Assembly: GCA_031418775.1 (NCBI GenBank)
Contig: JANOJN010000215.1
Span: 1 to 64,000 of the forward strand
Origin: JANLQX01 sp031418775
GTDB taxonomy: Bacteria > Actinomycetota > Acidimicrobiia > Acidimicrobiales > JANYDT01
DNA length: 64,000 bases
Reading direction: 5' to 3'
The notes under the pieces were generated by a model, which worked only from the letters and a program-made list of their open reading frames with translations, did not search any database and was not told where the DNA came from. Shown here one piece after another: positions 9,350 through 18,173 of this stretch (positions are counted from its first letter, which is position 1; every line of letters starts with the position of its first letter). Both the position numbers and the translations under genes were made by a program.

Positions 9350-9370
9350 CCGTTCCACTGATTGGAACGG
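9350..9370. promoter_or_regulatory. Perfect 8-bp palindrome upstream of the ABC substrate-binding gene
   Basis: CCGTTCCA-N5-TGGAACGG lies 43 bases before the start codon at 9414. Just upstream, at 9329-9347, there is a second weaker GTTC...GAAC dyad that includes ACTGTTCCA. The size and symmetry are those of a TetR-, GntR- or LuxR-type operator. No regulator gene is adjacent, so the binding protein would be encoded elsewhere. Confidence 0.55.
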
Positions 9371-9413
9371 TCGCATCCACCACACCCCACCCACCTCACT
9401 GGAGGCGCGCTTC

Positions 9414-10835
9414 ATGCGGAATCGCACTCGTCTACTCATCACCGGCCTCGTCGCCACCGCCATGATCGCGACGACCGTCGGCAGCACCAACGCAGCAACC
9501 ACCAAAAAGAAGACGACCAAGAAGAAGGCGACGGTCACCACCAAGGCACCGGCCACGACCGCGGCGCCCGCCACGACCGCGGCCCCTGCCGCCACGGCGG
9601 CGCCGTCCGCGCCCGCCGCAAGCAGTGCATCAGCCGATTCGCAGATCGATCTCAACGGCTTCAAGCTCGGCCAGGACAAGATCAAAATCGGTGCGAGCCT
9701 CATCCTCTCGGGACCATTCGCCTTCTTGGGCGCATTCCAGCGCAACTCCATCCAGGTGGAGATCGACCGCATCAACGCCGCCGGCGGCATTGGTGGGGCC
9801 AAGCTCGAGCTCGTGACCCGTGACGACGGCGGACCCGCCGTCACCGATGCCGCCAAGGCCAACAACAACGCGCGCGAATTCGTCAACGACCCGAGCGTCG
9901 GGCTCGTCATCGGCCCGACCATCTCCGGTACGTACGCCGCCGTGAAAGGCGTCTACGAACAGGGCAAGAAGGTCAACTGCCAGGCCGGCGTCGCGTCCGA
10001 CCAGGGCTTCGGCACTGTGCTCCGCTACGGGTTCCGGGCCCAGGACGCGGCGGCCGACGTCGTCCCCCTGACGCTCAAGTACCTGAAGGAGCAAAAGATC
10101 GGGATGGTCGGCCTGATCTACACGAACAACGCCACCGGCAAGGACTACGACAAGCTCATCCCGGACGCCGCCGACAAGTTGAAGATCGTCTGGGCAGGCA
10201 CCGCGTTCACCCAGGCGAGCGACCAGACACACGCACCGCAGGTGAAAGAACTCCTCGACGTCTTCAAGACCCGTCCTGAACTGAACCCAGCGATCTGGAT
10301 CGACAACGACGCCAACGCCGCGAAGACCGTGTCGGCCGCCAAGGCCGCCGGCTTCAAGGGCATCTTCGTCGGCGGCTCGGGCCTCGGCAGCTACCTCGTC
10401 GTCGACTCCGGCGGTGACGGCATGGAAGACGCCGTCTACGAGGCCCCCTACCAGGGCGCGCTCAGCCGCATCCCGCTCGACCAACAACCGAAGGGCTACG
10501 CCGCCCACAGCTCCGAAGTGATCAAGCGCTTCGGCTACGAGAAGGGCACCAAGCAGCCCGTGCAGCAGTGGGCCGGAACAGCGATCATCGCCGACTGCAT
10601 CGTCATGTACGCGACCGCGGTCGCCAAGGCCAAGAGCGTCGACGCCGACGCCGTGGTCAAGTCGTGGGAGTCGCTCAAGTTCAACTACGGCGAACTTCCG
10701 TCCGGCGTACCGGCGTCGTTCTCGGTAACCGACCACGAGACGCACGAGGTGACCGACCTGTATCTCTGGCGCTGGAAGAAGGATGCCAAGGGCTGGTACG
10801 TGGAGCTGGCCCGCAAGGCCGACTCCGCCAAGTAG
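9414..10835 (+). CDS. ABC transporter substrate-binding protein (branched-chain amino acid type)
   Basis: 473 residues. An N-terminal export signal (RNRTRLLITGLVATAMIATTVGSTNA) is followed by a Lys/Thr- then Ala/Pro/Thr-rich linker of about 55 residues and a Peripla_BP_6 ligand-binding domain from about residue 85 (IKIGASLILSGPFAFLG). There is no lipobox Cys; the linker may let the protein sit within the cell wall. CTGGAGG provides a ribosome-binding site. It delivers substrate to the LivH/M/G/F-type proteins encoded next; the ligand is probably a carboxylate or amino acid handled by the preceding enzymes. Confidence 0.92.
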   Translation: MRNRTRLLITGLVATAMIATTVGSTNAATTKKKTTKKKATVTTKAPATTAAPATTAAPAATAAPSAPAASSASADSQIDLNGFKLGQDKIKIGASLILSGPFAFLGAFQRNSIQVEIDRINAAGGIGGAKLELVTRDDGGPAVTDAAKANNNAREFVNDPSVGLVIGPTISGTYAAVKGVYEQGKKVNCQAGVASDQGFGTVLRYGFRAQDAAADVVPLTLKYLKEQKIGMVGLIYTNNATGKDYDKLIPDAADKLKIVWAGTAFTQASDQTHAPQVKELLDVFKTRPELNPAIWIDNDANAAKTVSAAKAAGFKGIFVGGSGLGSYLVVDSGGDGMEDAVYEAPYQGALSRIPLDQQPKGYAAHSSEVIKRFGYEKGTKQPVQQWAGTAIIADCIVMYATAVAKAKSVDADAVVKSWESLKFNYGELPSGVPASFSVTDHETHEVTDLYLWRWKKDAKGWYVELARKADSAK

Positions 10836-10841
10836 TCGCTT

Positions 10842-10907
10842 CTGAGCAAGCGTCGCCGACGCGTGCTCAGAACACGGGGCGTCGAGACAGTGGTTCTCGG
10901 CGCCCCG
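10842..10907 (+). terminator. Two consecutive hairpins after the substrate-binding gene
   Basis: Hairpin 1 at 10842-10870 pairs CTGAGCA with TGCTCAG and GCGTCG with CGACGC. Hairpin 2 at 10875-10907 pairs CGGGGCG/CGAGA with TCTCG/CGCCCCG and is followed by CTTTCGCTTC. Lying between the binding-protein gene and livH, they probably cause partial termination or 3'-end protection, so that the binding protein is made in excess over the membrane parts. Confidence 0.65.
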
Positions 10908-10942
10908 CTTTCGCTTCACTGACTCGCTGACAAGGAGCGACG

Positions 10943-11842
10943 TTGAACGTCGGGATCATCATCGAGGCGCTGTACTTCGGCGCCGTGTATGGCCTGGTCG
11001 CCCTGGGCTTCACGATCGTGTTCGCGCCGACTCGTGTCCTCAACTTCGCTCAGGGTGAGGCGCTCATCCTCGGCGCCGCGGTCGCCTTCAAATGCCTTGC
11101 GCAATGGAAGTGGGGCATCGCGCCGACGTTGTTGGTCCTTCTCGTCGCCGGCGTGCTCGGCGGCGTTCTCTCCCACTTCGTGATCATGTTGCCGGTGCGG
11201 ATCTCGGGCTCACGCAACGCGTGGATCATCGCCACGCTCGCTGCTGCCCTGATTTTCTCTTCGCTGCTCTCGCTGGTCTTCGAGAACTTCAGCGGGTTCC
11301 TCCAGCCCGAACCGTTCGTTGCCGGAACGTTCCGAATAGGCGACGGACCGCAGGGTTCGAGCTTCTTCGATGGTCAGATCTCCGGACAGCAGATCTTCGC
11401 CTTCGCCGTGGCGATCGTGATCATGCTGACCTACGACCAGTTTCTCAAGCGGACGATCTACGGCCGGGCGTTCCGCGCCGCCGCACACGACCCGGACACC
11501 GCCGAGCTCATGGGGATCGGGGTGAAGACGGTGACGCTCATCTCGTTCATCGCCTCGGTACTCGTCACGGCCATTGCTGGCTTCGCCGCTTCGCCGCTGC
11601 TTGCCGTCGGACCGGCGAGCGGTCTGAACTACACGTTCAAAGGTTTCACCGCCGTGGTCATCGGCGGACTCGGGTCGGCCAAGGGTGCCCTTGCCGGTGG
11701 ACTGCTCATCGGATTCCTCGAAACGGTCGTGCGTAACGAAGTGAGTGCGTCGCTGGGCAACATCGTCGTCGCCGGAGCACTCGCCGTGGCGCTCCTCTTT
11801 TTCCCCAGTGGATTCTTCGGCAAACCCATGGAAGGTCACTGA
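10943..11842 (+). CDS. ABC transporter permease, LivH type
   Basis: 299 residues of alternating hydrophobic helices. Opening NVGIIIEALYFGAVYGLVALGFTIVF and the segment VVIGGLGSAKGALAGGLLIGFLE are characteristic of LivH-type permeases. Translation starts at TTG 10943 with AAGGAG 5 nt upstream, giving the conserved N-terminus. The stop is one base before the GTG of the fused LivM-LivG gene. Confidence 0.93.
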   Translation: MNVGIIIEALYFGAVYGLVALGFTIVFAPTRVLNFAQGEALILGAAVAFKCLAQWKWGIAPTLLVLLVAGVLGGVLSHFVIMLPVRISGSRNAWIIATLAAALIFSSLLSLVFENFSGFLQPEPFVAGTFRIGDGPQGSSFFDGQISGQQIFAFAVAIVIMLTYDQFLKRTIYGRAFRAAAHDPDTAELMGIGVKTVTLISFIASVLVTAIAGFAASPLLAVGPASGLNYTFKGFTAVVIGGLGSAKGALAGGLLIGFLETVVRNEVSASLGNIVVAGALAVALLFFPSGFFGKPMEGH

Positions 11843-11843
11843 C

Positions 11844-13736
11844 GTGCCGGATCGGTACGACCTCCGGCCGAAGCTGCTCCCCCTCATCGGAGTCGCTTTC
11901 CTGCTCAGTTGGCCGCTGCTCGCCGGACAGATCAGCATCCTGTCGCCGGCCCCGGAGTACGTCGACCTCGGCACGTCAACGCTCGTCAGCGTGATGCTCG
12001 TGTACTCGCTCAACATCGCCATGGGCTACGCCGGGCTCCTTTCGCTCATGCACGCCGGCTTCCTCGGGATCGGCGGCTATGCGGCCGGTTACTTCGCCAG
12101 CCGCCAGGGTTGGCCGATCATCGCGGTCATCGCGATGGCTCTCGCCGCCGGCGCAGCCATCGGCGCGTTCTCGGCCGCCATTTCTCTGCGGGCCACCTAC
12201 CTGTACTTCGGGATCATCACGCTCAGCCTGAACAACGTGCTCGACGAGATCGCCAAGGAGTGGCGCGGCGTCACGCTCGGCGAGGACGGCATCAACTCCA
12301 TTCCGAACCGCGTCGACATCAAGGACGGGATCCCGTCGCCACGCGGCTTCGAGTTCTGGTTCAAACCGACGCCCCGATACCTGATCGTCCTCGGCGTCAC
12401 CCTTCTCGTCGTGGTGCTCCACGCCAACCTGATCAAGAGCCGCACTGGACGGTCCTTCCAAGCCGTCCGTGAGTCGGCCGACACAGCATCCGCACTGGGC
12501 ATTCGCGTGTCGTCGGTGAAGATTCTGGCCTTCTCCTTGAGTGGCGCCATCGGAGCGCTGGCAGGAGTGTTCTTCGCCTACCACCGAGGATTCATCAACC
12601 CCTCGATCATCGCCGCATCACCACTGGTGCTCTTCACCGGGCTCCTGCTCGGCGGGAGCGGCACGCTCGTCGGACCGTTCGTGGGCGTCGTGCTCTATGC
12701 CGTGCTCGAGAAAGCACTCACCGAGCAGAGCATCATCGAACGACACCCCCTGTACTACTGGCTGGTTCTCGGGGCGGTCATCTGGGTACTGCTCCTCACG
12801 GTGCCCAAGGGGATCGCCGGCTCCTTCCAGGGGTCCCGATTCTCCGGTCCGTTCCGTACCCGACGTCGCGTTCCGGCGGGCGCGTCCGGCGGCCCTCCCC
12901 CGGTCGCGTCCGATGTCCTGTCTTGGGCGTCGGATGGATCGACGCACACCTCGGAAGGTCCGATTCTGTTCGCCCGTGGCGTCGAGAAGTCGTTCGGGGG
13001 TATCAGAGCGCTGCAGGGTGCCGACCTCACGGTCGACGCCCGTGAGATCCACGCGATCATCGGCCCCAACGGCTGCGGCAAGTCGACCTTCGTCAACTGC
13101 ATCACCCAATTCCTTCACGCCGACGCCGGCACCATCGAGATCTTCGGGCGACCCGCGGCCGCAACGCCCGAGAAGGTCGCGGCCTCCGGAGTGATCCGGG
13201 TGTTCCAGGTCCCGCACCTGTTCGAGCGGGTCTCTGCGCTCGAGAACGTCCTGACCGGCATGCACCTCCGATCGAAACAGACGATGGTCACCTCGGTCCT
13301 TCGCCTTCCCGGATTCTTCCGCGACGAACGGGCGATGCGAACCGAAGGCCGCGCATTGCTCGCCCTGGCCGGACTCGCCGACAAGACGGATGAACTCGCC
13401 GCCAACCTGTCCCACGGCCAGAAGCGCCTTCTCGAACTGGTCCGGGCAGTGGCGGCGCGGCCGAGGGTGCTGATCCTCGACGAACCGGCCACCGGGCTGA
13501 CGGGCGAGGAGGTCCTGGCACTCGCCGACCTCATCACGACGCTCAAGAGCGGCGGACTCACCATTGTGGTGATCGAACACAACGTCGGTTTCGTCATGAG
13601 CATCTCCGATCGGGTCACGGTCATGGAGCAGGGTCGGGTGATCGCCGTCGGCACCCCGTCGGAGATCCAGGAGCACGACGAAGTGCAGCGGGCCTACCTG
13701 GGCGATGGCGACGTCATCGCCATGTTGGGAGTATGA
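11844..13736 (+). CDS. Fused ABC permease and ATPase (LivM-LivG)
   Basis: 630 residues combine two normally separate subunits. Residues 1 to about 325 are a LivM-type permease (GYAGLLSLMHAGFLGIGGYAAG; SGAIGALAG). A Pro/Ser/Gly-rich linker at about 330-370 follows. Residues from about 373 form a LivG-type ATPase with Walker A GPNGCGKST near 406, signature LSHGQKRLLEL near 521 and Walker B VLILDEPATGL near 541. GTG 11844 gives the conserved permease N-terminus. The stop overlaps livF as ATGA. Such fusions occur in some actinobacteria. Confidence 0.93.
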   Translation: MPDRYDLRPKLLPLIGVAFLLSWPLLAGQISILSPAPEYVDLGTSTLVSVMLVYSLNIAMGYAGLLSLMHAGFLGIGGYAAGYFASRQGWPIIAVIAMALAAGAAIGAFSAAISLRATYLYFGIITLSLNNVLDEIAKEWRGVTLGEDGINSIPNRVDIKDGIPSPRGFEFWFKPTPRYLIVLGVTLLVVVLHANLIKSRTGRSFQAVRESADTASALGIRVSSVKILAFSLSGAIGALAGVFFAYHRGFINPSIIAASPLVLFTGLLLGGSGTLVGPFVGVVLYAVLEKALTEQSIIERHPLYYWLVLGAVIWVLLLTVPKGIAGSFQGSRFSGPFRTRRRVPAGASGGPPPVASDVLSWASDGSTHTSEGPILFARGVEKSFGGIRALQGADLTVDAREIHAIIGPNGCGKSTFVNCITQFLHADAGTIEIFGRPAAATPEKVAASGVIRVFQVPHLFERVSALENVLTGMHLRSKQTMVTSVLRLPGFFRDERAMRTEGRALLALAGLADKTDELAANLSHGQKRLLELVRAVAARPRVLILDEPATGLTGEEVLALADLITTLKSGGLTIVVIEHNVGFVMSISDRVTVMEQGRVIAVGTPSEIQEHDEVQRAYLGDGDVIAMLGV

Positions 13737-14458
13737 CCATGGCCACTCCTGTGCTCGAACTCACCGAGGTCGCCGTCAACTATGGCCAGGTGCCGGCGCT
13801 GCGAGGCGTTGATCTGATCGTCCACGAAGGGGAGTTCGTCGTCCTGCTCGGACCGAACGGTGCGGGCAAGACCACCACGCTCCGGGCGATCTCGGGCCTG
13901 GCGAAGCTGAAGAACGGCTCGATCCGTTTCAACGGCCGCGCCCTCCCCCGCTCAGCATCAGCCGTGACCCGTGGCGGCGTCGCCCACGTCCCCGAAGGCC
14001 GCAAGATCTTCCCCGACCACACCGTGCTGGAGAACCTCCAACTCGGCGCCTACAAACTCCGGCGTCGCCGCGCCGAACGCGACGCATCGATCGATGCGAT
14101 GTTCGAGCTGTTCCCCCGGCTACGGGAACGCCGCGACCAGCAGGCCGGGACCCTGTCGGGCGGTGAGGCCCAGATGCTCGCCTGCGCGCGGGCTCTGGTC
14201 AACCGCCCCCAGGTCCTGATGCTCGACGAGCCGTCGCTCGGGATCGCCCCGAAGCTCGTGGCGGAGTTGTTCACGTACATCCGACGACTGCACCGCGAAG
14301 AAGGGCTCACCGTTCTACTGGTCGATCAATCAGCGCCTCTCGCCCTCGCCCTCGCGGATCGTGGCTACGTGATGGGCGAGGGCAAGGTGCAGATCACCGG
14401 CACCGCGGCAGAGTTGCAGGGCAACGACGATGTGAAACGCGTGTTTCTCGGCGGCTGA
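13733..14458 (+). CDS. ABC transporter ATP-binding protein, LivF type
   Basis: 241 residues. Walker A GPNGAGKTTT near residue 40, a Q-loop region, signature LSGGEAQMLACARAL near 141, Walker B VLMLDEPSLGIAP near 160. The PEGRKIFPDHTVLENL segment is diagnostic of LivF. It completes a single-operon transporter: binding protein, LivH, fused LivM-G, LivF. The gene ends in front of a cluster of inverted repeats. Confidence 0.93.
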   Translation: MTMATPVLELTEVAVNYGQVPALRGVDLIVHEGEFVVLLGPNGAGKTTTLRAISGLAKLKNGSIRFNGRALPRSASAVTRGGVAHVPEGRKIFPDHTVLENLQLGAYKLRRRRAERDASIDAMFELFPRLRERRDQQAGTLSGGEAQMLACARALVNRPQVLMLDEPSLGIAPKLVAELFTYIRRLHREEGLTVLLVDQSAPLALALADRGYVMGEGKVQITGTAAELQGNDDVKRVFLGG

Positions 14459-14494
14459 GAGCCCGTCGGGTGCGCACGGTCCAGCGATCGTGCG

Positions 14495-14547
14495 GCAGAA
14501 CACCTCCCAGCGGCGTTGGGAGGTGTTCTGCCCCCATATACGGGGGC
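14495..14547. terminator. Hairpin cluster between convergent livF and the PhoH gene
   Basis: GCAGAACACCTCCCA (14495-14509) and its exact reverse complement (14517-14531) flank a 7-nt loop. A second dyad, GCCCCC-N6-GGGGGC (14530-14547), shares two bases with the first. TTGGGAG inside the first right arm can also pair with CTCTCCCAA at 14552-14561, a motif repeated at about 14603. This may act as a bidirectional terminator; there is no U-tract. Confidence 0.6.
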
Positions 14548-14616
14548 AACCTCTCTCCCAACGGGCGCGGTCACTCGTGTTGCCACGCCAGTTGCATGGA
14601 ATCTCTCTCCCAATGA

Positions 14617-15963
14617 CTACAGCAGCTGGGCGGCGAGTGCGGCCACCTCGCTGCGCTCGCATGATGCGAGGCGGACACCACCGAAGCAGCGCTGGCCACG
14701 GAAGGCGTCGAGGAGCACGGCGAGACCGTTGTTGTGCTTGGAGAGGTACGGCGCATCGATCTGATCGCGATCGCCACTGAACACGATCTTCGCCCCTTCA
14801 CCGACCCGGGTGAGAATCGTCTTCACGGTGCTCGGCTCCAGGTTCTGCGCCTCGTCGACGACGATGAAGCTCGACTGCAGGGTCCTGCCACGAAGGAACG
14901 TCACGCTCTCCATCGTGAGCTTGCGACGCTCGAGCAGCTCGGTCATCACGACCTCCGCGGTGAGGTAGCTCCCGTCGTCGGTCAAGGCCGCCAGCGCATC
15001 GACGACGGCAGCCATCCACGGCTCGAGCTTCTCGTCCAGCGTTCCGGGAAGGAACCCGACGTCGGCGTGGCCCACCGGCACGATCGGACGGTAGACGGCC
15101 AGTCGCTCGTAGCGGGCGTGGCGCTCCACCACCTGTTCCAGCCCCGCAGCAAGCGCCAGAATGGTTTTGCCCGTCCCTGCTGTGCCGTCGAGGGCGACGA
15201 CGGTCACTTCGGGATCGAGCAGGAGATCGAGCGCGGCCCGCTGTTCCTTGGAACGGGGACGAAGCCCGTAGGCCTCCTGGTGCTGCGGAAGCGCCCGAAG
15301 CACCTTGTCGATCGACCGGACCAGCAGCGACGAGGAACCGGAACGGAGCACCGCGAAGGTGTTGTCCTCCATCTCGGTGACCTCCCGCTCCCTTTCCGGG
15401 ACCGCGGCGAAACTCAAACCAGCAGCGCCGGCATGGTGGATGTCCGTCAACAGATCAGAGGACGCCTCGAACACCGGCCACGATCCGTACCCCGTCTCGA
15501 CCACCGACCGATTCGCCCGCGTGTGTTCCGCCGCCTCGAAGCCGAGTTGCGCAGCTTTGATCCGCATCGCCGTGTCGTTCGTGACAACGGTGACCGAGGC
15601 TCCATCGGCCCGCAGCCCGCAGCATGCCGCCAGGATTCGATTGTCGGCCTTGACCGGATCGAGGCCGAGCACGCGGATCTCGTCGAGGTGGACACCATTG
15701 GTCTCCACCCGAAGGGTGCCACCGTTCGCCAGATCGACCGCACGGTTGATGTTGCCGTCGTGGGCGACGCGAAGCCCCTCGATCGCCCGGAGTGCCTCAC
15801 GGGCGGCGGCGCCGACGTCGTCCCGGCGACCCTTGTGACCATCGAGCTCCTCGATGACCGTGAGCGGTATGACAACGTCTCGTCCCTCGAACGTATGGAG
15901 CGATCCCGGGTCGGCTATCAGCACCGAGGTGTCGAGTACCACGGTCGTCCGAGATGAGGCCAC
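14617..15963 (-). CDS. PIN-domain and PhoH-type ATPase protein
   Basis: 448 residues. The N-terminal PIN ribonuclease-like domain starts VVLDTSVLIADP and contains acidic residues at VIEELDGHK and further on (NDTAMRIKA). A PhoH-like ATPase domain follows from about residue 230, with Walker A GTAGTGKTIL near 260 and VDEAQNLEPSTVKTILTR near 364. The arrangement matches the PhoH2/YlaK group, linked in mycobacteria to RNA helicase-nuclease activity. GTG 15963 has GGGAGAG upstream. No antitoxin-like gene is next to it. Confidence 0.92.
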   Translation of the reverse strand: MASSRTTVVLDTSVLIADPGSLHTFEGRDVVIPLTVIEELDGHKGRRDDVGAAAREALRAIEGLRVAHDGNINRAVDLANGGTLRVETNGVHLDEIRVLGLDPVKADNRILAACCGLRADGASVTVVTNDTAMRIKAAQLGFEAAEHTRANRSVVETGYGSWPVFEASSDLLTDIHHAGAAGLSFAAVPEREREVTEMEDNTFAVLRSGSSSLLVRSIDKVLRALPQHQEAYGLRPRSKEQRAALDLLLDPEVTVVALDGTAGTGKTILALAAGLEQVVERHARYERLAVYRPIVPVGHADVGFLPGTLDEKLEPWMAAVVDALAALTDDGSYLTAEVVMTELLERRKLTMESVTFLRGRTLQSSFIVVDEAQNLEPSTVKTILTRVGEGAKIVFSGDRDQIDAPYLSKHNNGLAVLLDAFRGQRCFGGVRLASCERSEVAALAAQLL

Positions 15964-16182
15964 GAGCTCTCCCTACTGTCGTTCGGTGATGTCGCAGCTA
16001 TCGTCGCAGAGGGGCGGGCGACTGAAGTGGCAATTCGGCCATCGCGAACGAAACGTTCATCGTGCGTTCCTCCGAGCTCGCCCTGCCGGCACACACCCCC
16101 TGGTCCTCGCGCTCGAGTTGCTCGTTCGGGAGCGTCAGCCGAGACGACCGAGACGACACGCCGCCGAGTACCGTGTCGGGTT

Positions 16183-16713
16183 GTGACCGACGGACCCGAA
16201 CAGCCGCCGGAGCGAGCCGACTTCGGCGGGCCGATGAGCCCACCCCGGCCCAGTGAACGCACGCTCAATCCTGCGCACGCGATCCTCGCCGGCGCCATCC
16301 TTTCGGCGGTCGTCACGCTCGCCGGCGTGGCCCTCAATATCCGATCCTCCGAGCGGCTCTCCAGCGAACGGGAGAAGCGAGACGCCGCAGTCGCCGAAGC
16401 CAACGATCTGAAGGACAAAGTCGGTCAGCTCGAACAGAAGCTCAACGAGGCGGTGGCCAAGATCCCGTCGAGCTCGCCGGACTCCACGATTGCCGTCACC
16501 ACCCTCTTGCCACCGCCACCGCAATCGATTGTCGTCGTGATCTCCGTCCCGACTCCGGCGGTGACCGTTCCCGGTGCGACCGCCCCGACCACGCGTCTGG
16601 CCCCGTCGACGACGGCGCGCGTCACCACGTCGACCCCCGAGCAGGGCTCCACGACAACGTCAGCCTCCAGCACCACATCGAGCACCACGACCACCACGAC
16701 CACCGCAGCGTGA
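16183..16713 (+). CDS. Membrane-anchored coiled-coil protein with Thr-rich tail
   Basis: 176 residues, family not recognised. After a short cytoplasmic stretch, one membrane helix (HAILAGAILSAVVTLAGVAL, about residues 30-50) is followed by a charged heptad-like coiled coil (SSEREKRDAAVAEANDLKDKVGQLEQKLNEAV) and a long extracytoplasmic tail rich in Thr, Ser and Pro. GTG 16183 is chosen because the sequence just before it is not conserved-looking. The 219 bases between this gene and the divergent PhoH gene contain no other gene that I can support. Confidence 0.6.
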   Translation: MTDGPEQPPERADFGGPMSPPRPSERTLNPAHAILAGAILSAVVTLAGVALNIRSSERLSSEREKRDAAVAEANDLKDKVGQLEQKLNEAVAKIPSSSPDSTIAVTTLLPPPPQSIVVVISVPTPAVTVPGATAPTTRLAPSTTARVTTSTPEQGSTTTSASSTTSSTTTTTTTAA

Positions 16714-16743
16714 TCGTCCGGACCTGACGGGTCGGGAGTTCCT

Positions 16744-17298
16744 TCAGTCGGTCGTGGTCGCCGAGCGGCGGGACGGATCGATCAGGCCGGCGCGTATCGC
16801 CTGCAGCACCGCCTGGGTGAGGTTCTCCACGCCGAGCCGCCGGTACACCGCGCCGAGATGGTTGTTCACCGTCTTCGGGGTGATACCCAGCTGCTGCGCC
16901 GCTTCCTGGACGGATAGACCGTCGGCCACGTATTGCAGGATCTGTGCATGACGAGGAGTGATCGACAGCCCTCTGTCCGCGCCGGCGATCCTCTGCAGCG
17001 AGATCAGCACGTCCCGCAGGGTCGAAGGGGCAGGAAGTCGTTCGGCCCCGCGGATCTCCACGGCGTCGTCCAACACGATCGTGATATCGCCTCGGAGCGT
17101 CTCGGCGACCAGCGCCTCTGGGCTCCCCTCGGCGATGGGACCCACGACAACAGCGCGGGGGTTGTCCGGGCGCAGGTCGATGGTGGTCTCGAATCTTGCG
17201 GCGTTCAACCCCGATGTTCGCAACGCCGCGACGAGGGCCTCGGAGAGCACCGGGTGCGAACAGAGAACAAGAACATCCGAAGCCGAGGAGCTGAGCAC
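16744..17298 (-). CDS. LuxR-type transcriptional regulator
   Basis: About 184 residues. The C-terminal domain ITPRHAQILQYVADGLSVQEAAQQLGITPKTVNNHLGAVYRRLGV is a clear LuxR/FixJ DNA-binding helix-turn-helix. The N-terminal half (DVLVLCSHPVLSEALVAALRTSGL) is shaped like a receiver domain, but the usual phosphorylated Asp is not evident, so it may be a degenerate receiver. I favour GTG 17298; TTG 17370 would add 24 residues. It is divergent from the nitroreductase gene, a likely target. Confidence 0.8.
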   Translation of the reverse strand: MLSSSASDVLVLCSHPVLSEALVAALRTSGLNAARFETTIDLRPDNPRAVVVGPIAEGSPEALVAETLRGDITIVLDDAVEIRGAERLPAPSTLRDVLISLQRIAGADRGLSITPRHAQILQYVADGLSVQEAAQQLGITPKTVNNHLGAVYRRLGVENLTQAVLQAIRAGLIDPSRRSATTTD

Positions 17299-17482
17299 AG
17301 ACGAAACATCCCGCGAAGTAGGAACAGGTCGTGGCTCCGTCGGCCGCCGCGGCCACGCCCTTTGGAGCAAAGCGTTTTCGCTTCCTCAACTATTGCTCAA
17401 TTCGCCGGGCAAAGCGAGGAACCGGCGTCAAGGAGCAGCGACGACTGGGCGCAGAGCACTTCCATCTGGGACGATCTGAGTC

Positions 17483-18139
17483 ATGTCCTCGCTTCTGCCT
17501 CTCACATCCGACGAGCTCCTCGCCACCACGCGCGCCGTGCGCAAGCGCCTCGACTTCGACCGGCCCGTCCCGAGCGAGCTCATCGACGAGTGCATCCACC
17601 TCGCCACGCAGGCACCGAGCGGCTCGAACTCCCAGGGTTGGCACTTCGTCGTCATCGACGACCCGGCGAAGAAGATGGCAATCGCCGACCTCTATCGTCA
17701 AGGCTTCGCGATCTACCGGACGCTGCCAATGGCCGCTGGCAACATCGTCACGGGAGAAGAGACCCGCGACGCGCAGCAGCAGCGGGTCATGAGCTCCGCC
17801 GAATATCTCGCCGAGCACTTCCACCGTGCCCCGTATCTCGTCATCCCCTGCATCGAGGGTCGCTACGAGGGCGCCCCGAACGCTGCGTCCAGCGCAATGT
17901 TGGGCTCGATTCTGCCCGCCACATGGAGCTTCATGCTCGCCGCCCGCGCTCGCGGGCTCGGAACCAGCTGGACGACGATTCATCTCATGTTCGAACAACA
18001 AGCCGCCGAGATCCTGGGCATCCCGTTCGATGAGATCACCCAGGTCTGCCTCACCCCGGTCGCCTACACCCTCGGCACCGATTTCAAAGCGGCGGCCCGC
18101 GTCCCACTCGACAAGATCGTCCATCGCAACGCCTGGTGA
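17483..18139 (+). CDS. Nitroreductase-family protein
   Basis: 218 residues. FMN-binding opening RAVRKRLDFDRPVPSELIDECIHLATQAPSGSNSQGWHFVVI is typical, and the C-terminal GTSWTTIHL and IPFDEITQVCLTPVAYT segments fit. These enzymes reduce nitro, quinone or flavin-type acceptors with NAD(P)H. It starts at ATG 17483, divergent from the LuxR-type regulator, and ends 34 bases from the convergent 2H phosphoesterase gene. Confidence 0.9.
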   Translation: MSSLLPLTSDELLATTRAVRKRLDFDRPVPSELIDECIHLATQAPSGSNSQGWHFVVIDDPAKKMAIADLYRQGFAIYRTLPMAAGNIVTGEETRDAQQQRVMSSAEYLAEHFHRAPYLVIPCIEGRYEGAPNAASSAMLGSILPATWSFMLAARARGLGTSWTTIHLMFEQQAAEILGIPFDEITQVCLTPVAYTLGTDFKAAARVPLDKIVHRNAW

Positions 18140-18173
18140 GCCCCGACGGCTCCACGACGAACCGCGACCCGCG

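Noticed and set aside
17380..17410. AAGCG-TTTT-CGCTT dyad between the LuxR-type and nitroreductase genes
   Set aside because: The arms are short and the promoter position is unclear; too weak to list as an operator.
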